A stretch of 64,000 nucleotides of DNA from Williamsia phyllosphaerae. GTDB taxonomy: Bacteria; Actinomycetota; Actinomycetes; Mycobacteriales; Mycobacteriaceae. Where the stretch lies: NCBI RefSeq assembly GCF_014635305.1, contig NZ_BMCS01000001.1, positions 992,001-1,056,000 of the forward strand, given 5' to 3'. Position numbers and translations under genes: made by a program. The first letter of the stretch is position 1. Every line of letters starts with the position of its first letter. Under the pieces are notes generated by a model, which did no database searches, was not told the origin of the DNA, and worked only from the letters and a program-made list of their open reading frames with translations. Below, in pieces: positions 1 through 7,416 of this stretch.

Positions 1-558
1 CTCGCCGCGACCCGCCTGTTCGCCATCGCCGCACTCGCGGTGTACCTGCTCTACCGCAGCGGGGTCGCCCTCTCGCGGGCCGGCGTGAACCGTGCGCTGA
101 GCCGCCGCGACGTCGCATGGGGTGCGGCGTTGGCAGCCGGGATCGGACTACCCGGCCTCGCCCTCTACGTCATCGCACGCGAACTGAACATCAACGCCCA
201 GGTCCTGCCCAGCGACCTCACCGAGACGTGGTGGCGACTTCCGATCCTGGTGCTGTCGGCCATCGGCAACGCGGCCGCCGAGGAACTGCTCGTCGTCGCC
301 TACCTGATCACGCGGCTGCGCCAGCTCGGGTGGTCGGAGAACCGGTCGCTGCTGGCGTCGGCGCTGCTGCGCGGGAGCTATCACCTCTACCAGGGCTTCG
401 GCGGCGGCCTGGGCAACGTGGTCATGGGACTGGTCTACGGACGCTTCTACCAGGTCACGTCACGTGCGTGGCCGCTCGTGATCGCCCACGCACTGATCGA
501 CAGCGTCGCCTTCGTGGGGTTCGCGCTCCTGCGTGATCGCCTGGGCTTCCTGAGCTGA
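1..558 (+). CDS. CPBP family intramembrane metalloprotease, 5' end missing
   Basis: The reading frame is open from the first base, so the gene probably starts upstream of the window and only its C-terminal part is present. The visible part is a multi-pass membrane protein. It carries the CPBP (Abi/CAAX-protease-like) signature: a di-glutamate in AAEELLV at about 95 residues into the window, an R-x-x-x-H motif in RGSYHLYQG, and a final HALID motif. In the family these residues form an intramembrane metal site. Roles include prenyl-protein-type proteolysis or self-immunity, and the substrate here is unknown. It ends 68 nt before the cutinase gene, which has its own promoter-like sequence. The family call is good and the physiological role is not inferred. 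Confidence 0.8.
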   Translation, partial: LAATRLFAIAALAVYLLYRSGVALSRAGVNRALSRRDVAWGAALAAGIGLPGLALYVIARELNINAQVLPSDLTETWWRLPILVLSAIGNAAAEELLVVAYLITRLRQLGWSENRSLLASALLRGSYHLYQGFGGGLGNVVMGLVYGRFYQVTSRAWPLVIAHALIDSVAFVGFALLRDRLGFLS

Positions 559-614
559 CTGCGCCCCGCGGGCCGAAAGCGACCGAGGGGGTGACCCACG
601 GCCCCTGCGCCCCT

Positions 615-620
615 TACGAT
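615..620 (+). promoter_or_regulatory. -10 hexamer of a leaderless cutinase promoter
   Basis: TACGAT ends 6 nt before the ATG at 627. This fits the TANNNT-N6/7-ATG layout seen repeatedly in the window. A GTGACC at 591-596 lies 18 nt upstream as a weak -35. Confidence 0.55.
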
Positions 621-626
621 ACGAAC

Positions 627-1343
627 ATGCTCAAACGATTGTTGGTCACGGTTCTGTGCGGCTTCATCGCCTCGACGGGCCTCGCCATGGCCACCACCAC
701 CTCGCAGGCCTCGGCCGCCCCCGCCTGTTCCGACGTCGCCGCGGTGTTCGCCCGCGGCACCGCCGAGCCCGCCGCCCCGCTGGGCATCACCGGCGTCTCC
801 TTCGTCGAGGCGCTGCGCTCGCAGCTGCCCGGCCGGTCGTTGTCGGTGACCGGCGTGAACTACCCGGCCAGCGCGAACTTCAACAACCGGGTCGCCTTCG
901 GCGCGACCGTTCTCACCGGTGTGCGCGCCACCCAGGACAAGATCAAGTCCATCGCCCGCACCTGCCCGCGCACCCGCATCGTCGTCGGCGGGTACTCGCA
1001 GGGCGCCGTGGTCGCGCAGTACGCGGTGAGCCCCGGCGTCACCCTGCCCGCCTCCTACGGCCGCTTCGCACGGGACGTCCCGCCGCCGCTGCCCGCCGCG
1101 GTCGCCCGCAACGTCGCCGCCGTCGTGCTCTTCGCCACCCCGTCCACGCGCTTCCTGCGCGACGCCGGCGCCCCGGTCGTGCGGGTCTCGCCGCAGTACC
1201 AGGCCAAGACCATCCGCTACTGCATCGCCGGTGACAACATCTGCAACGGTGCCCGCCTGGCCGGCCCGAACGCGCTGCACGTCCTGTACTCGGTTAACGG
1301 CGACACGCTAAACGCGGCACGCAAGGTCGTCGGGCGCCTGTAG
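627..1343 (+). CDS. Secreted cutinase-family serine esterase (cutinase-like / Culp)
   Basis: Predicted 238-residue exported alpha/beta hydrolase that would hydrolyse esters (cutin, lipids or polyesters) outside the cell. The start at 627 is preferred over an in-frame GTG at 591. It puts a Sec signal peptide (MLKRLLVTV, hydrophobic core, cleavage near SQASA-AP) at the N terminus and sits just after a -10 hexamer. The mature chain begins PACSDV, followed by the RGTAEP motif typical of actinobacterial cutinase-like proteins. The nucleophile is in GGYSQGA (about residue 128), and the acid and base are probably the Asp of GDNIC and the His of NALHVLY near the C terminus. Four Cys residues could form two disulfides. 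It is monocistronic by spacing. The preferred substrate cannot be read from sequence. Confidence 0.92.
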   Translation: MLKRLLVTVLCGFIASTGLAMATTTSQASAAPACSDVAAVFARGTAEPAAPLGITGVSFVEALRSQLPGRSLSVTGVNYPASANFNNRVAFGATVLTGVRATQDKIKSIARTCPRTRIVVGGYSQGAVVAQYAVSPGVTLPASYGRFARDVPPPLPAAVARNVAAVVLFATPSTRFLRDAGAPVVRVSPQYQAKTIRYCIAGDNICNGARLAGPNALHVLYSVNGDTLNAARKVVGRL

Positions 1344-1370
1344 TTCCCGTCTCATCCCGGGGACGCTCCG

Positions 1371-1376
1371 TACAGT
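1371..1376 (+). promoter_or_regulatory. -10 hexamer before the LCP gene
   Basis: TACAGT is followed by exactly 7 nt and then GTG at 1384. This argues for the GTG at 1384 rather than the GTG at 1378 as start of a leaderless mRNA. Confidence 0.55.
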
Positions 1377-1383
1377 CGTGGCT

Positions 1384-2688
1384 GTGAACGAGCAGGACGG
1401 GCCCTTCATCCGGCGTCCCGGTGGGTCCGGGCCCACCCCCGGCAATCCACGCGGCCCCGAGCGGCGTCGCGTGGTGCCGGGGCAGCCTTACGACCCGCCA
1501 CGGGCGTGGTCGCAGTCCCCCGATGACCGCGGTGGAAAGCCCGCTCCGCCCCCGGCCGGTCGATACGCGCCGCGCCAGGAGCCGGAGCCCTTTCGTCCCG
1601 ATCGCGGCCCGGTCCCGCCTCCTCCGGGCCGCGATCGGCGTTCGCCCGACCCGGGCGGGTTCCGTCGTCCGCCACCCCCACCGCCGCGCCGACCGGCCGA
1701 TCAACCTGGTCCGCCGTCGCGGCGACCCCGCCGGCGTCGTCGCATCCCGATCGTCCGCAGCCTGCTGGTGCTGCTCCTGGTGATCGTGGTGGGCGTAGCC
1801 GGACTGACGTTCTACTACGACTCGAAGCTCAACCGCGTCGACGCGTTGAGCAGCTACCCCGGTCGCGTCCGCGACACCCCGGGCACCAACTGGCTGCTCG
1901 TCGGCTCGGATTCGCGCGCCGACCTCTCCGCCGAGCAGAAACGGCAGCTCGCCACCGGCGACAGCGACGGCAAACGCACCGACACGATCATGCTCATCCA
2001 CATCCCCAGCAGCGGGAAGGCGATGATCATCTCCATCCCCCGCGACCTCTACGTCACCATCCCGGGGCAGGGGCCGGACAAGATCAACGCGGCGTTCAAC
2101 GGTGGTCCGAAGCTACTGGTGCAGACCATCGAGACGTTCACGAAGGTGCACATCGATCACTACGCCGAGATCGGGTTCGGCGGCTTCGACACGCTCGTCG
2201 ACGCGGTCGGTGGCGTCAACATATGTCTCGATCAACCGCTGCGGGACCCCAAGGCCGGTCTACGACTCCGCGCCGGCTGCCAGGACCTCAACGGGCAGCA
2301 GGCCCTCGGCCTGGTCCGCACACGAGCCTTCCCCAACGCCGACCTCGAGCGGGTGGTCAATCAGCGGAAGTTCCTCAGCGCCCTGATGTCGAAGGCGTCC
2401 GGGGCGTCGACGGTGCTCAACCCGTTCCGGCTGTTCCCGTTCGTCAGCGGCACGGTCTCGTCGATCACCGTCGACAACGGCGACCACATCTGGAATCTCG
2501 CGCTGCTCGCGTGGGCCCTGCGGAGCAGTCCGCTGACCACCACGACCCCGAACGGCGGGTCGGAGAACACCGACAGCGGCGACGCACTCGCGGTCGACGA
2601 CGACACCACCACGTTCTTCGACTACATCGCCAAGGATGTGACGGTCCCCGCTCAGCTTCTGCAGAACACCGGCGGCGCCATCAGCTAG
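1384..2688 (+). CDS. LytR-CpsA-Psr (LCP) family cell-wall ligase
   Basis: Predicted 434-residue bitopic membrane protein. The N-terminal ~115 residues are cytoplasmic, very rich in Pro and Arg and low-complexity. A basic stretch (RRPRRRRRIPI) precedes one transmembrane segment at about 121-142, and the LCP domain lies outside. Visible family motifs are the GSDSRAD loop, the RTDTIMLIH strand with its Asp, the SIPRDLYV segment and the C-terminal RTRAFPNADLERV region with the Arg residues that bind polyprenyl pyrophosphate. LCP enzymes attach polymers from lipid carriers to peptidoglycan, and in mycolate bacteria this means arabinogalactan. The gene precedes bfrB, as Rv3840 does in M. tuberculosis. 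Many paralogues exist in such genomes, so the exact acceptor is uncertain. Confidence 0.9.
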   Translation: MNEQDGPFIRRPGGSGPTPGNPRGPERRRVVPGQPYDPPRAWSQSPDDRGGKPAPPPAGRYAPRQEPEPFRPDRGPVPPPPGRDRRSPDPGGFRRPPPPPPRRPADQPGPPSRRPRRRRRIPIVRSLLVLLLVIVVGVAGLTFYYDSKLNRVDALSSYPGRVRDTPGTNWLLVGSDSRADLSAEQKRQLATGDSDGKRTDTIMLIHIPSSGKAMIISIPRDLYVTIPGQGPDKINAAFNGGPKLLVQTIETFTKVHIDHYAEIGFGGFDTLVDAVGGVNICLDQPLRDPKAGLRLRAGCQDLNGQQALGLVRTRAFPNADLERVVNQRKFLSALMSKASGASTVLNPFRLFPFVSGTVSSITVDNGDHIWNLALLAWALRSSPLTTTTPNGGSENTDSGDALAVDDDTTTFFDYIAKDVTVPAQLLQNTGGAIS

Positions 2689-2739
2689 CGATCGCCGATC
2701 CCGTTGCGGCGCAAAGGTTCCGATGAATCGGACGGTTGC

Positions 2740-2758
2740 TTAGGATTGCCTGTGCGAA
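2740..2758 (+). promoter_or_regulatory. Possible degenerate IdeR (iron) box upstream of bfrB
   Basis: A 19-bp stretch beginning TTAGGATTGCC matches about 12 of 19 positions of the IdeR consensus TTAGGTTAGSCTAACCTAA. It lies about 70 nt before the proposed transcription start. In mycobacteria IdeR with iron activates bfrB from upstream sites. The match is weak, so this is a candidate only. Confidence 0.3.
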
Positions 2759-2816
2759 GCAGGCAAGTTCATCCTTACTAAGGTTCAACTTGGATGACAA
2801 GACATTTCGGGCGTCC

Positions 2817-2822
2817 TAGGGT
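2817..2822 (+). promoter_or_regulatory. -10 hexamer of bfrB
   Basis: TAGGGT lies 7 nt before the ATG at 2830, indicating a leaderless mRNA. It supports 2830 over an in-frame ATG at 2794. Confidence 0.55.
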
Positions 2823-2829
2823 CGTCCAC

Positions 2830-3390
2830 ATGTCCGTCACCACGCGCTCAGCAGCGAGCACCATGACCCGTTTCCACCAGCTCCTCCAGGACCAGATCGC
2901 GCACGAGTTCGCGGCGTCGCAGCAGTACATCGCCCTCGCGTCGTTCTACGCGAACGAGGATCTCCCGCAGTTGGCGAAGCACTTCTACGCCCAGTCGGTC
3001 GAAGAGCGCAATCACGCGATGATGATCATCCAGTACTTCCTCGACCGCGACATCGCCGTGGCGGTGCCCGGGATCGCCGAGCCGCAGAGCCACTTCAGCG
3101 AGTTCCGCGAGCCGATCAAGCTTGCGCTGCACCAGGAGCAGACGGTCACCGACCAGATCATCGCCCTGGCCCGCACCGCCCGTGACGAGGGCGACTACCT
3201 CGGCGAGCAGTTCATGCAGTGGTTCCTCAAGGAGCAGGTCGAGGAGGTGGCCGTGATGACGACCCTCGAGACCGTCGCCGAGCGCTGCAACGGCAACACC
3301 TTCGACCTGGAGAACTTCGTCCAGCGCGAGCTCAACGTCACCGCGGAGGCCGACGCGACCGCGCCGTCGATCGCCGGCGGAAGCATGTAG
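2830..3390 (+). CDS. bfrB: BfrB-type ferritin (iron storage)
   Basis: A 186-residue ferritin that oxidises Fe(II) and stores iron in a 24-subunit cage. Ferroxidase ligands are visible: Glu in IAHEFAASQQY, the EERNHA motif, Glu in LALHQEQTV and the QFMQWFLKEQVEE helix. The sequence resembles M. tuberculosis BfrB (Rv3841) closely, including LPQLAKHFY and GEQFMQWFL. It has no Met haem ligand typical of bacterioferritin, so it is a non-haem ferritin. The start at 2830 is chosen because a -10 hexamer lies 7 nt upstream and because the upstream extension looks non-coding. A strong hairpin follows the stop. The LCP-bfrB-glpQ order is conserved with mycobacteria. Confidence 0.95.
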   Translation: MSVTTRSAASTMTRFHQLLQDQIAHEFAASQQYIALASFYANEDLPQLAKHFYAQSVEERNHAMMIIQYFLDRDIAVAVPGIAEPQSHFSEFREPIKLALHQEQTVTDQIIALARTARDEGDYLGEQFMQWFLKEQVEEVAVMTTLETVAERCNGNTFDLENFVQRELNVTAEADATAPSIAGGSM

Positions 3391-3411
3391 TCAGACCACT
3401 CTGCAGCCCCG

Positions 3412-3446
3412 ACTGAGCCGCCCCACACACCGTGGGGCGGCTCAGT
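3412..3446. terminator. Bidirectional hairpin terminator between bfrB and the DUF5926 gene
   Basis: A perfect 15-bp stem (arm ACTGAGCCGCCCCAC) with a 5-nt loop lies in the 60-nt gap between the two convergent stops. There is no U-tract, as is usual for actinobacterial terminators. Confidence 0.8.
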
Positions 3447-3450
3447 TGTC

Positions 3451-4389
3451 TCAGCGCAATGTGACCTGACGCCCGCGGATCCCGTCGCGGGAACGTCGCT
3501 GCTCGCCGGTCAGATCGCCGGTCTCGGCGAGGGCGGCGACGAGGTCGGCCTCGAACGTCGCACACGGCGTCGTCCACTCGTCGGGGTGCATCTCGTTGTC
3601 GAGGTCGAACACCGGCACCAGCAGTCCGTGGGTACGGAACGACCCGGCGAACTTCGAGCCCTCACCGAGGGTGAGCTTGCCCGCCGCGTGCATCCGCGCG
3701 AGCGCGCTCATCACGTCGTCCTCCGACTCGGGGCGGACCCATCGCAGGTGTGCGCGCTCGCCGGCGTCGACCCACCACGGCGCGCCGGACAGACCGCCGG
3801 GGATACGGGCGGTCGGCATGATCGAGGTGCTGGCCTGCTCGATCATCGCGGCGATCTCGGTGGTGACGTCGGCCTGATCGGCGAACCACCATGTGAAGTC
3901 GTCGTGCAGCGTGATGTCGAGGTCGGTGTCGGCGCCCAGAGTGGCGGCCAGATCCGCGATCCCGGCGGCGGTGTCGCCCTCGGCCTCGGACGACGCGACG
4001 TACGGGTCCCCGCCGGCAGCCTGCGATGCCCACCGCAGCGCGCTAGCGATCTCGCCCGCGACATCGGCGGCGGTGTCGAACTCGGTCTGCAGCGCGACGA
4101 GACCCTCGGTGGCGCCGTCGACGTCGCGGGTCAACGCCTGCACGGCGCCGGGCAGGATCGTCGCGAGCTTCACCGAGTTGGTCCCGACGCCGTCACCGTG
4201 CACCGTGATCGATGCGGTGGCCGATGCGACGAAGCTGCGCAACGCGACCAGATCGCACTCCGCCGCGAGGCCGGCGAACGGGCGCGTCGGTGCGGCCGAC
4301 GCCTCCGCCTGCCGCGCCTTGCGTGCCGCGACGCGCTCCGCACGGTCGCTGCCGGGACGTCCAGTTCCGCGCTTGCTCTTCTTTGCCAT
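3451..4389 (-). CDS. DUF5926 family protein of unknown function
   Basis: A 312-residue soluble protein. The start at 4389 (MAKKSKRGTG) gives the Lys/Arg-rich N terminus usual for this actinobacterial family. An in-frame upstream start at 4422 would add 11 residues without support. The first ~35 residues are basic, and the rest is acidic and Ala-rich with conserved Trp/Asp stretches (FTWWFADQ, HPDEWTTPC). There is no signal peptide or membrane segment. It lies 57 nt downstream of glpQ on the same strand and may be co-transcribed with it. No enzymatic motif is recognisable, and I assign the family from overall resemblance only. Confidence 0.75.
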   Translation of the reverse strand: MAKKSKRGTGRPGSDRAERVAARKARQAEASAAPTRPFAGLAAECDLVALRSFVASATASITVHGDGVGTNSVKLATILPGAVQALTRDVDGATEGLVALQTEFDTAADVAGEIASALRWASQAAGGDPYVASSEAEGDTAAGIADLAATLGADTDLDITLHDDFTWWFADQADVTTEIAAMIEQASTSIMPTARIPGGLSGAPWWVDAGERAHLRWVRPESEDDVMSALARMHAAGKLTLGEGSKFAGSFRTHGLLVPVFDLDNEMHPDEWTTPCATFEADLVAALAETGDLTGEQRRSRDGIRGRQVTLR

Positions 4390-4446
4390 GGTGTCGAACC
4401 TATTACGCGCAACCGGCGACACCTACGCAGCCCCTGCGGGTGCGGG

Positions 4447-5277
4447 TCACGACCGGCGCGAGGGCTCCAGCCATTCCCTGACGCGGCCGGGGAAGTTCGT
4501 GGCCACGAAGTCGACTCCGATTCGCGCGCAATGGAGTACGTCGGCGTACTCGTCGACGGTCCAGCAGTAGGTCGCCCGCCCCGACGCCGCGGCGCGGTCG
4601 ACGGCGTCGGGATGGTCGCGCAGCGTCGCGATCGACGGGCCGATCCCGGTGGCTCCGACGGCCGTCGCCGCGCTGCCCCCCAGGATGCGCGCGGTGTCGC
4701 CGAGCAGGACCGTCGGCAGCAGCGGAGCGTTGCGACGGATCCGCCACGCACCCGCGGTGGAGAACGAGATGACCGCGGCCCGACTGTGATCGGCCGAGGG
4801 CGGCGACGCGATGCCGAACCGGTGCAGCTCGGCGAGCAACAACTGCTCCACCAGACCACCGAAGCGCACCGGGTGTTTGGTCTCGATGAACAGCCGCGCC
4901 GGGCTGCTCCAGTCGAGGGTCAGCGTGATGAGTTCGGCGAGGGTCAGCACCTGGGCGGGCCGACCAAATCGGTGCCAGCTGCCGAAGTCGTGCTCACGCA
5001 GTTCCGCCAACGTCATCTCGCTGACGACCCCGGTGCCCGACGAGGTGCGGTCGATGGTGCGGTCGTGGACGCAGACGAGCTGATGATCACGCGTCAGGCG
5101 GACGTCGCACTCGAGTCCCTCGGCGCCCTGCGCCAACGCGAGTTCGTAGGCGGCCAGCGTGTGCTCGGGTCGGTCGCCGGACGCGCCCCGATGGGCCACC
5201 ACGGCCGGGCGCCGCTGACGCTTGATCCGGGCCGCGTCCGGCAGCGGGTCCGAGGTGTCGTCGCCCCCCTGCGTCAT
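4447..5277 (-). CDS. glpQ: Glycerophosphodiester phosphodiesterase
   Basis: A 276-residue GDPD-family TIM-barrel hydrolase that would release glycerol-3-phosphate and an alcohol from glycerophosphodiesters. Catalytic and metal residues are visible: AHRGASG with His and Arg, PEHT with Glu, ECDVRLT with Glu and Asp, and VHDRTIDRT with the second His. There is no signal peptide, so it is likely cytoplasmic. The start is the ATG at 5277, which overlaps the upstream gene's stop by one nucleotide (TGATG), suggesting translational coupling. An in-frame start 15 nt upstream lies inside the upstream gene. M. tuberculosis has glpQ1 (Rv3842c) at the same place relative to bfrB. Confidence 0.93.
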   Translation of the reverse strand: MTQGGDDTSDPLPDAARIKRQRRPAVVAHRGASGDRPEHTLAAYELALAQGAEGLECDVRLTRDHQLVCVHDRTIDRTSSGTGVVSEMTLAELREHDFGSWHRFGRPAQVLTLAELITLTLDWSSPARLFIETKHPVRFGGLVEQLLLAELHRFGIASPPSADHSRAAVISFSTAGAWRIRRNAPLLPTVLLGDTARILGGSAATAVGATGIGPSIATLRDHPDAVDRAAASGRATYCWTVDEYADVLHCARIGVDFVATNFPGRVREWLEPSRRS

Positions 5278-6236
5278 CAGACCGCCAGCCACCGCGTGGC
5301 TGGTTCTCCCCGCGCAGCCGGATCGAACGCGCGGTGCAACAGACGGACCGACACCAGCGCGAACACCGCACCCGCGGCGTCACACAGCACGGTCAGCAAC
5401 ACCGCGTTGGCGCCCCACTGGATCGAGTCGGCGGTGAACCGGATGACCAGGGTCAGGGCGGCGAGCAGATTGAGTGCCACCCAGCCCGCCCACCACAGCC
5501 GCAGCGTGCGCACCAGGCGATCGGCGGGGAGCTGGTGGCCGCAGTTCGCCAACTCGTGCACGAACACCGCGGGCGCGACCAGGTTCAGCACCGGGACCAG
5601 CGATCCGACGGCGAGATGCCACCCGGGACGCGGGTCGATGCGGTCGTTGTCGGCGTAGGCCCGCTCGCGGTGGTGTCGGAACCACGCCACGAACGCCACG
5701 AGGCAGGCGATGACCATCGCGACCGACACGACGCCGAGTCCCCACGTGATCGCGTAGGACCACGCGACCAGGGTCCCGTCGAGCGGTCGGCTGCGGTTGA
5801 CGACGAGCAACCCGTAGATCCACGCCTGCGCGAGGGCGGTGACCGCCAGCAACGTCGCCAGCGTCTGCACCATCGGCGTCAGGGCCTGCGCCCAGCGCGC
5901 GGTGCGGTCCCGCGTCGGCTCCGGGGGCGGCTCGATCTCGTCGACGAGCCCCCACCGGGGAATCCAGGTGTAGCGCGGGGTCGGACCCGCCGCGACGGAT
6001 CGACGTGCGCGCGGACCCGGCCTCGCCTCGGGTGGTCGTCGCGCCACCCAACGCACTCGGCGGTCGGGACGACGCATAGCCGCACGGGGCACCGGTGGCC
6101 GAGGCGCGGGGGGTCGCCCGGGCGGCGGGATGCGAGACGGGTCGTCGACGACCATCAGCGGGCCACCGCAGCGCGGGCATCCTGATCTACGCGCGTCGTG
6201 CGGTGCCTGGATGCGACAGCGCGGACAGAAGTCCAT
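5277..6236 (-). CDS. Zinc-ribbon, proline-rich DUF4328-type membrane protein
   Basis: A 319-residue protein. The N terminus holds a two-CxxC zinc ribbon (CPRC at residue 4, CPRC about 17 residues later). A Pro/Arg-rich cytoplasmic linker to about residue 120 follows, then a membrane domain with four to six transmembrane helices. The loop DPRPGWHLAVGSLVPVLNL resembles DUF4328. The start at 6236 places MDFCPRC at the N terminus; upstream starts would extend into the DnaA-box region. It is coupled to glpQ by a 1-nt overlap. M. tuberculosis Rv3843c occupies this position. Function is unknown, and a membrane sensor or scaffold role is speculative. Confidence 0.75.
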   Translation of the reverse strand: MDFCPRCRIQAPHDARRSGCPRCGGPLMVVDDPSRIPPPGRPPAPRPPVPRAAMRRPDRRVRWVARRPPEARPGPRARRSVAAGPTPRYTWIPRWGLVDEIEPPPEPTRDRTARWAQALTPMVQTLATLLAVTALAQAWIYGLLVVNRSRPLDGTLVAWSYAITWGLGVVSVAMVIACLVAFVAWFRHHRERAYADNDRIDPRPGWHLAVGSLVPVLNLVAPAVFVHELANCGHQLPADRLVRTLRLWWAGWVALNLLAALTLVIRFTADSIQWGANAVLLTVLCDAAGAVFALVSVRLLHRAFDPAARGEPATRWLAV

Positions 6237-6296
6237 CACCCGTCCATGGTGGCACGACACCCGTCGCGACGTCCCGTGACCGGATTGCTCCACAAG

Positions 6297-6514
6297 TTAT
6301 GCACAGGTTCGGCGGCGGATCCATTCTGCGCGGTATGCAAACGATGGTTTGCTCCGCTCAATGAAACCGGCCCACTTGCACGAATTTCAGTGACCAGGCT
6401 CACTAAAAAGATCTCCAGGCCCCGGTTTGTCCACAGTTTCCACAGCCTCATCCACAGGTTGAGGGTCCATCGCCACGCCCCGTGCCTGCGACGCGACCCC
6501 GCCCCTGTGGATAG
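6297..6514. other. Cluster of five DnaA-box-like 9-mers in a non-coding gap
   Basis: The roughly 300-nt gap between the membrane-protein gene (start 6236) and the sppA stop (6538) is more AT-rich than its surroundings. It contains TTATGCACA (6297-6305), TTGTCCACA (6427-6435), GTTTCCACA (6436-6444), TCATCCACA (6448-6456) and, on the other strand, CTATCCACA (6506-6514). TTGTCCACA and TTATCCACA are the known actinobacterial and general DnaA boxes. There is no dnaA or dnaN gene nearby. No ORF was supportable here. It may be a DnaA-binding (titration or regulatory) locus. Confidence 0.5.
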
Positions 6515-6537
6515 ATTCCGAAGGTCACAGCAGTTGC

Positions 6538-7392
6538 TCACAGACCGACGGAGGACCAGCGGGCGCGCTTCTCCATCGCCGACCAGGCCCCGGTGACAAC
6601 GCCGTCCATCACAGCCGCCATCTCGAGTTGACCGCCCGTGAGCCGGGCGAGTAGTGGCTTCGACGGCGCGATCACGTCGACCTCGGCGTCGGGGTACCGC
6701 TCGGCGATGACCGATCGGAGGACACCGACGGCGTCGACCAGTCCGACCTCGACCGCTCGGCGTCCGATCCAGACGTCGCCGGAGAAGAGGGTCTCGTCGT
6801 CGCCGGAGAGCTTGGCGCCCCGACGCTGTCGCACCCACGCGATGAACGCCTGGTGCAGATCGGCCTGGATGCCCGACAACCACTCGACGTCCTCGGGCTT
6901 CTCGTCGGAGAACATGTCGAGGCGCGCCTTGTTGCTCCCCGCGCTGTAGATGCGGCGTTCGAGTCCGATCTTGCCGATCAGCTCGGTCGCTCCGAACCCC
7001 GAGGAGACGACGCCGATGGATCCGACCATCGACGTCCGTGCCGCGAAGATCTCGTCGGCCGCGCACGCGATCCAGTAGCCACCCGAGGCGGCGACGTCCT
7101 CGCAGAACGCCAGCACCCGGACACCGTTCTCCGACGCCAGCTGACGTACCCGCTCGGCGATGTACTCCGACTGTGCGGGCGACCCGCCCGGGGAGTTGAT
7201 GACCAGGACGACCGCTTTGACCCGGTCGCCGGTGAACGCTCGCTTGAGGACGCTCTCCACGCCGTCGGCCGTCAGACCTCCGCGTCCCACACCGACCGCA
7301 CCGATGTGGCCCTCGAGCCGGACCACCGCGACCCGATCGGGACGGGGGGTGCCCAGCGCGTGTTTCAGCCTCGTCAGCGGTCCGTCGCTCAT
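6538..7392 (-). CDS. sppA: Signal peptide peptidase SppA-like S49 serine protease
   Basis: A 284-residue single-domain S49 peptidase (ClpP/crotonase fold). The Ser nucleophile lies in CEDVAASGGYW (about residue 105) and the catalytic Lys in SAGSNKARLD (about residue 156). NSPGGS and VGSIGVV are further S49 landmarks. It is about half the size of E. coli SppA, as in bacterial short forms. No clear N-terminal membrane helix is seen, which is unusual for a membrane-associated SppA. The start at 7392 (MSDGPLTRL) is preferred because a -10 hexamer TAGAGT ends 7 nt upstream; longer starts would run into the divergent neighbour. The likely role is degradation of cleaved signal peptides or membrane protein quality control. 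Confidence 0.88.
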   Translation of the reverse strand: MSDGPLTRLKHALGTPRPDRVAVVRLEGHIGAVGVGRGGLTADGVESVLKRAFTGDRVKAVVLVINSPGGSPAQSEYIAERVRQLASENGVRVLAFCEDVAASGGYWIACAADEIFAARTSMVGSIGVVSSGFGATELIGKIGLERRIYSAGSNKARLDMFSDEKPEDVEWLSGIQADLHQAFIAWVRQRRGAKLSGDDETLFSGDVWIGRRAVEVGLVDAVGVLRSVIAERYPDAEVDVIAPSKPLLARLTGGQLEMAAVMDGVVTGAWSAMEKRARWSSVGL

Positions 7393-7399
7393 GGGAGCC

Positions 7400-7409
7400 A
7401 CTCTAGGCT
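7400..7409. promoter_or_regulatory. Two overlapping, oppositely directed -10 hexamers (bidirectional promoter)
   Basis: The divergent starts at 7392 (sppA) and 7417 (LLM oxidoreductase) are only 24 nt apart. TAGAGT on the minus strand (7405-7400) and TAGGCT on the plus strand (7404-7409) share the TA step of a central CTAG. Each ends exactly 7 nt from its start codon. Confidence 0.55.
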
Positions 7410-7416
7410 GGAGGTC

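Noticed and set aside
2774..2795. Second IdeR-like box next to the bfrB -35 region
   Set aside because: AAGGTTCAACTT is only a short imperfect palindrome and does not align with the 19-bp consensus.
3586..5658. 690-codon plus-strand ORF spanning DUF5926, glpQ and the DUF4328-type gene
   Set aside because: Shadow of three well-supported minus-strand genes; no recognisable protein features.
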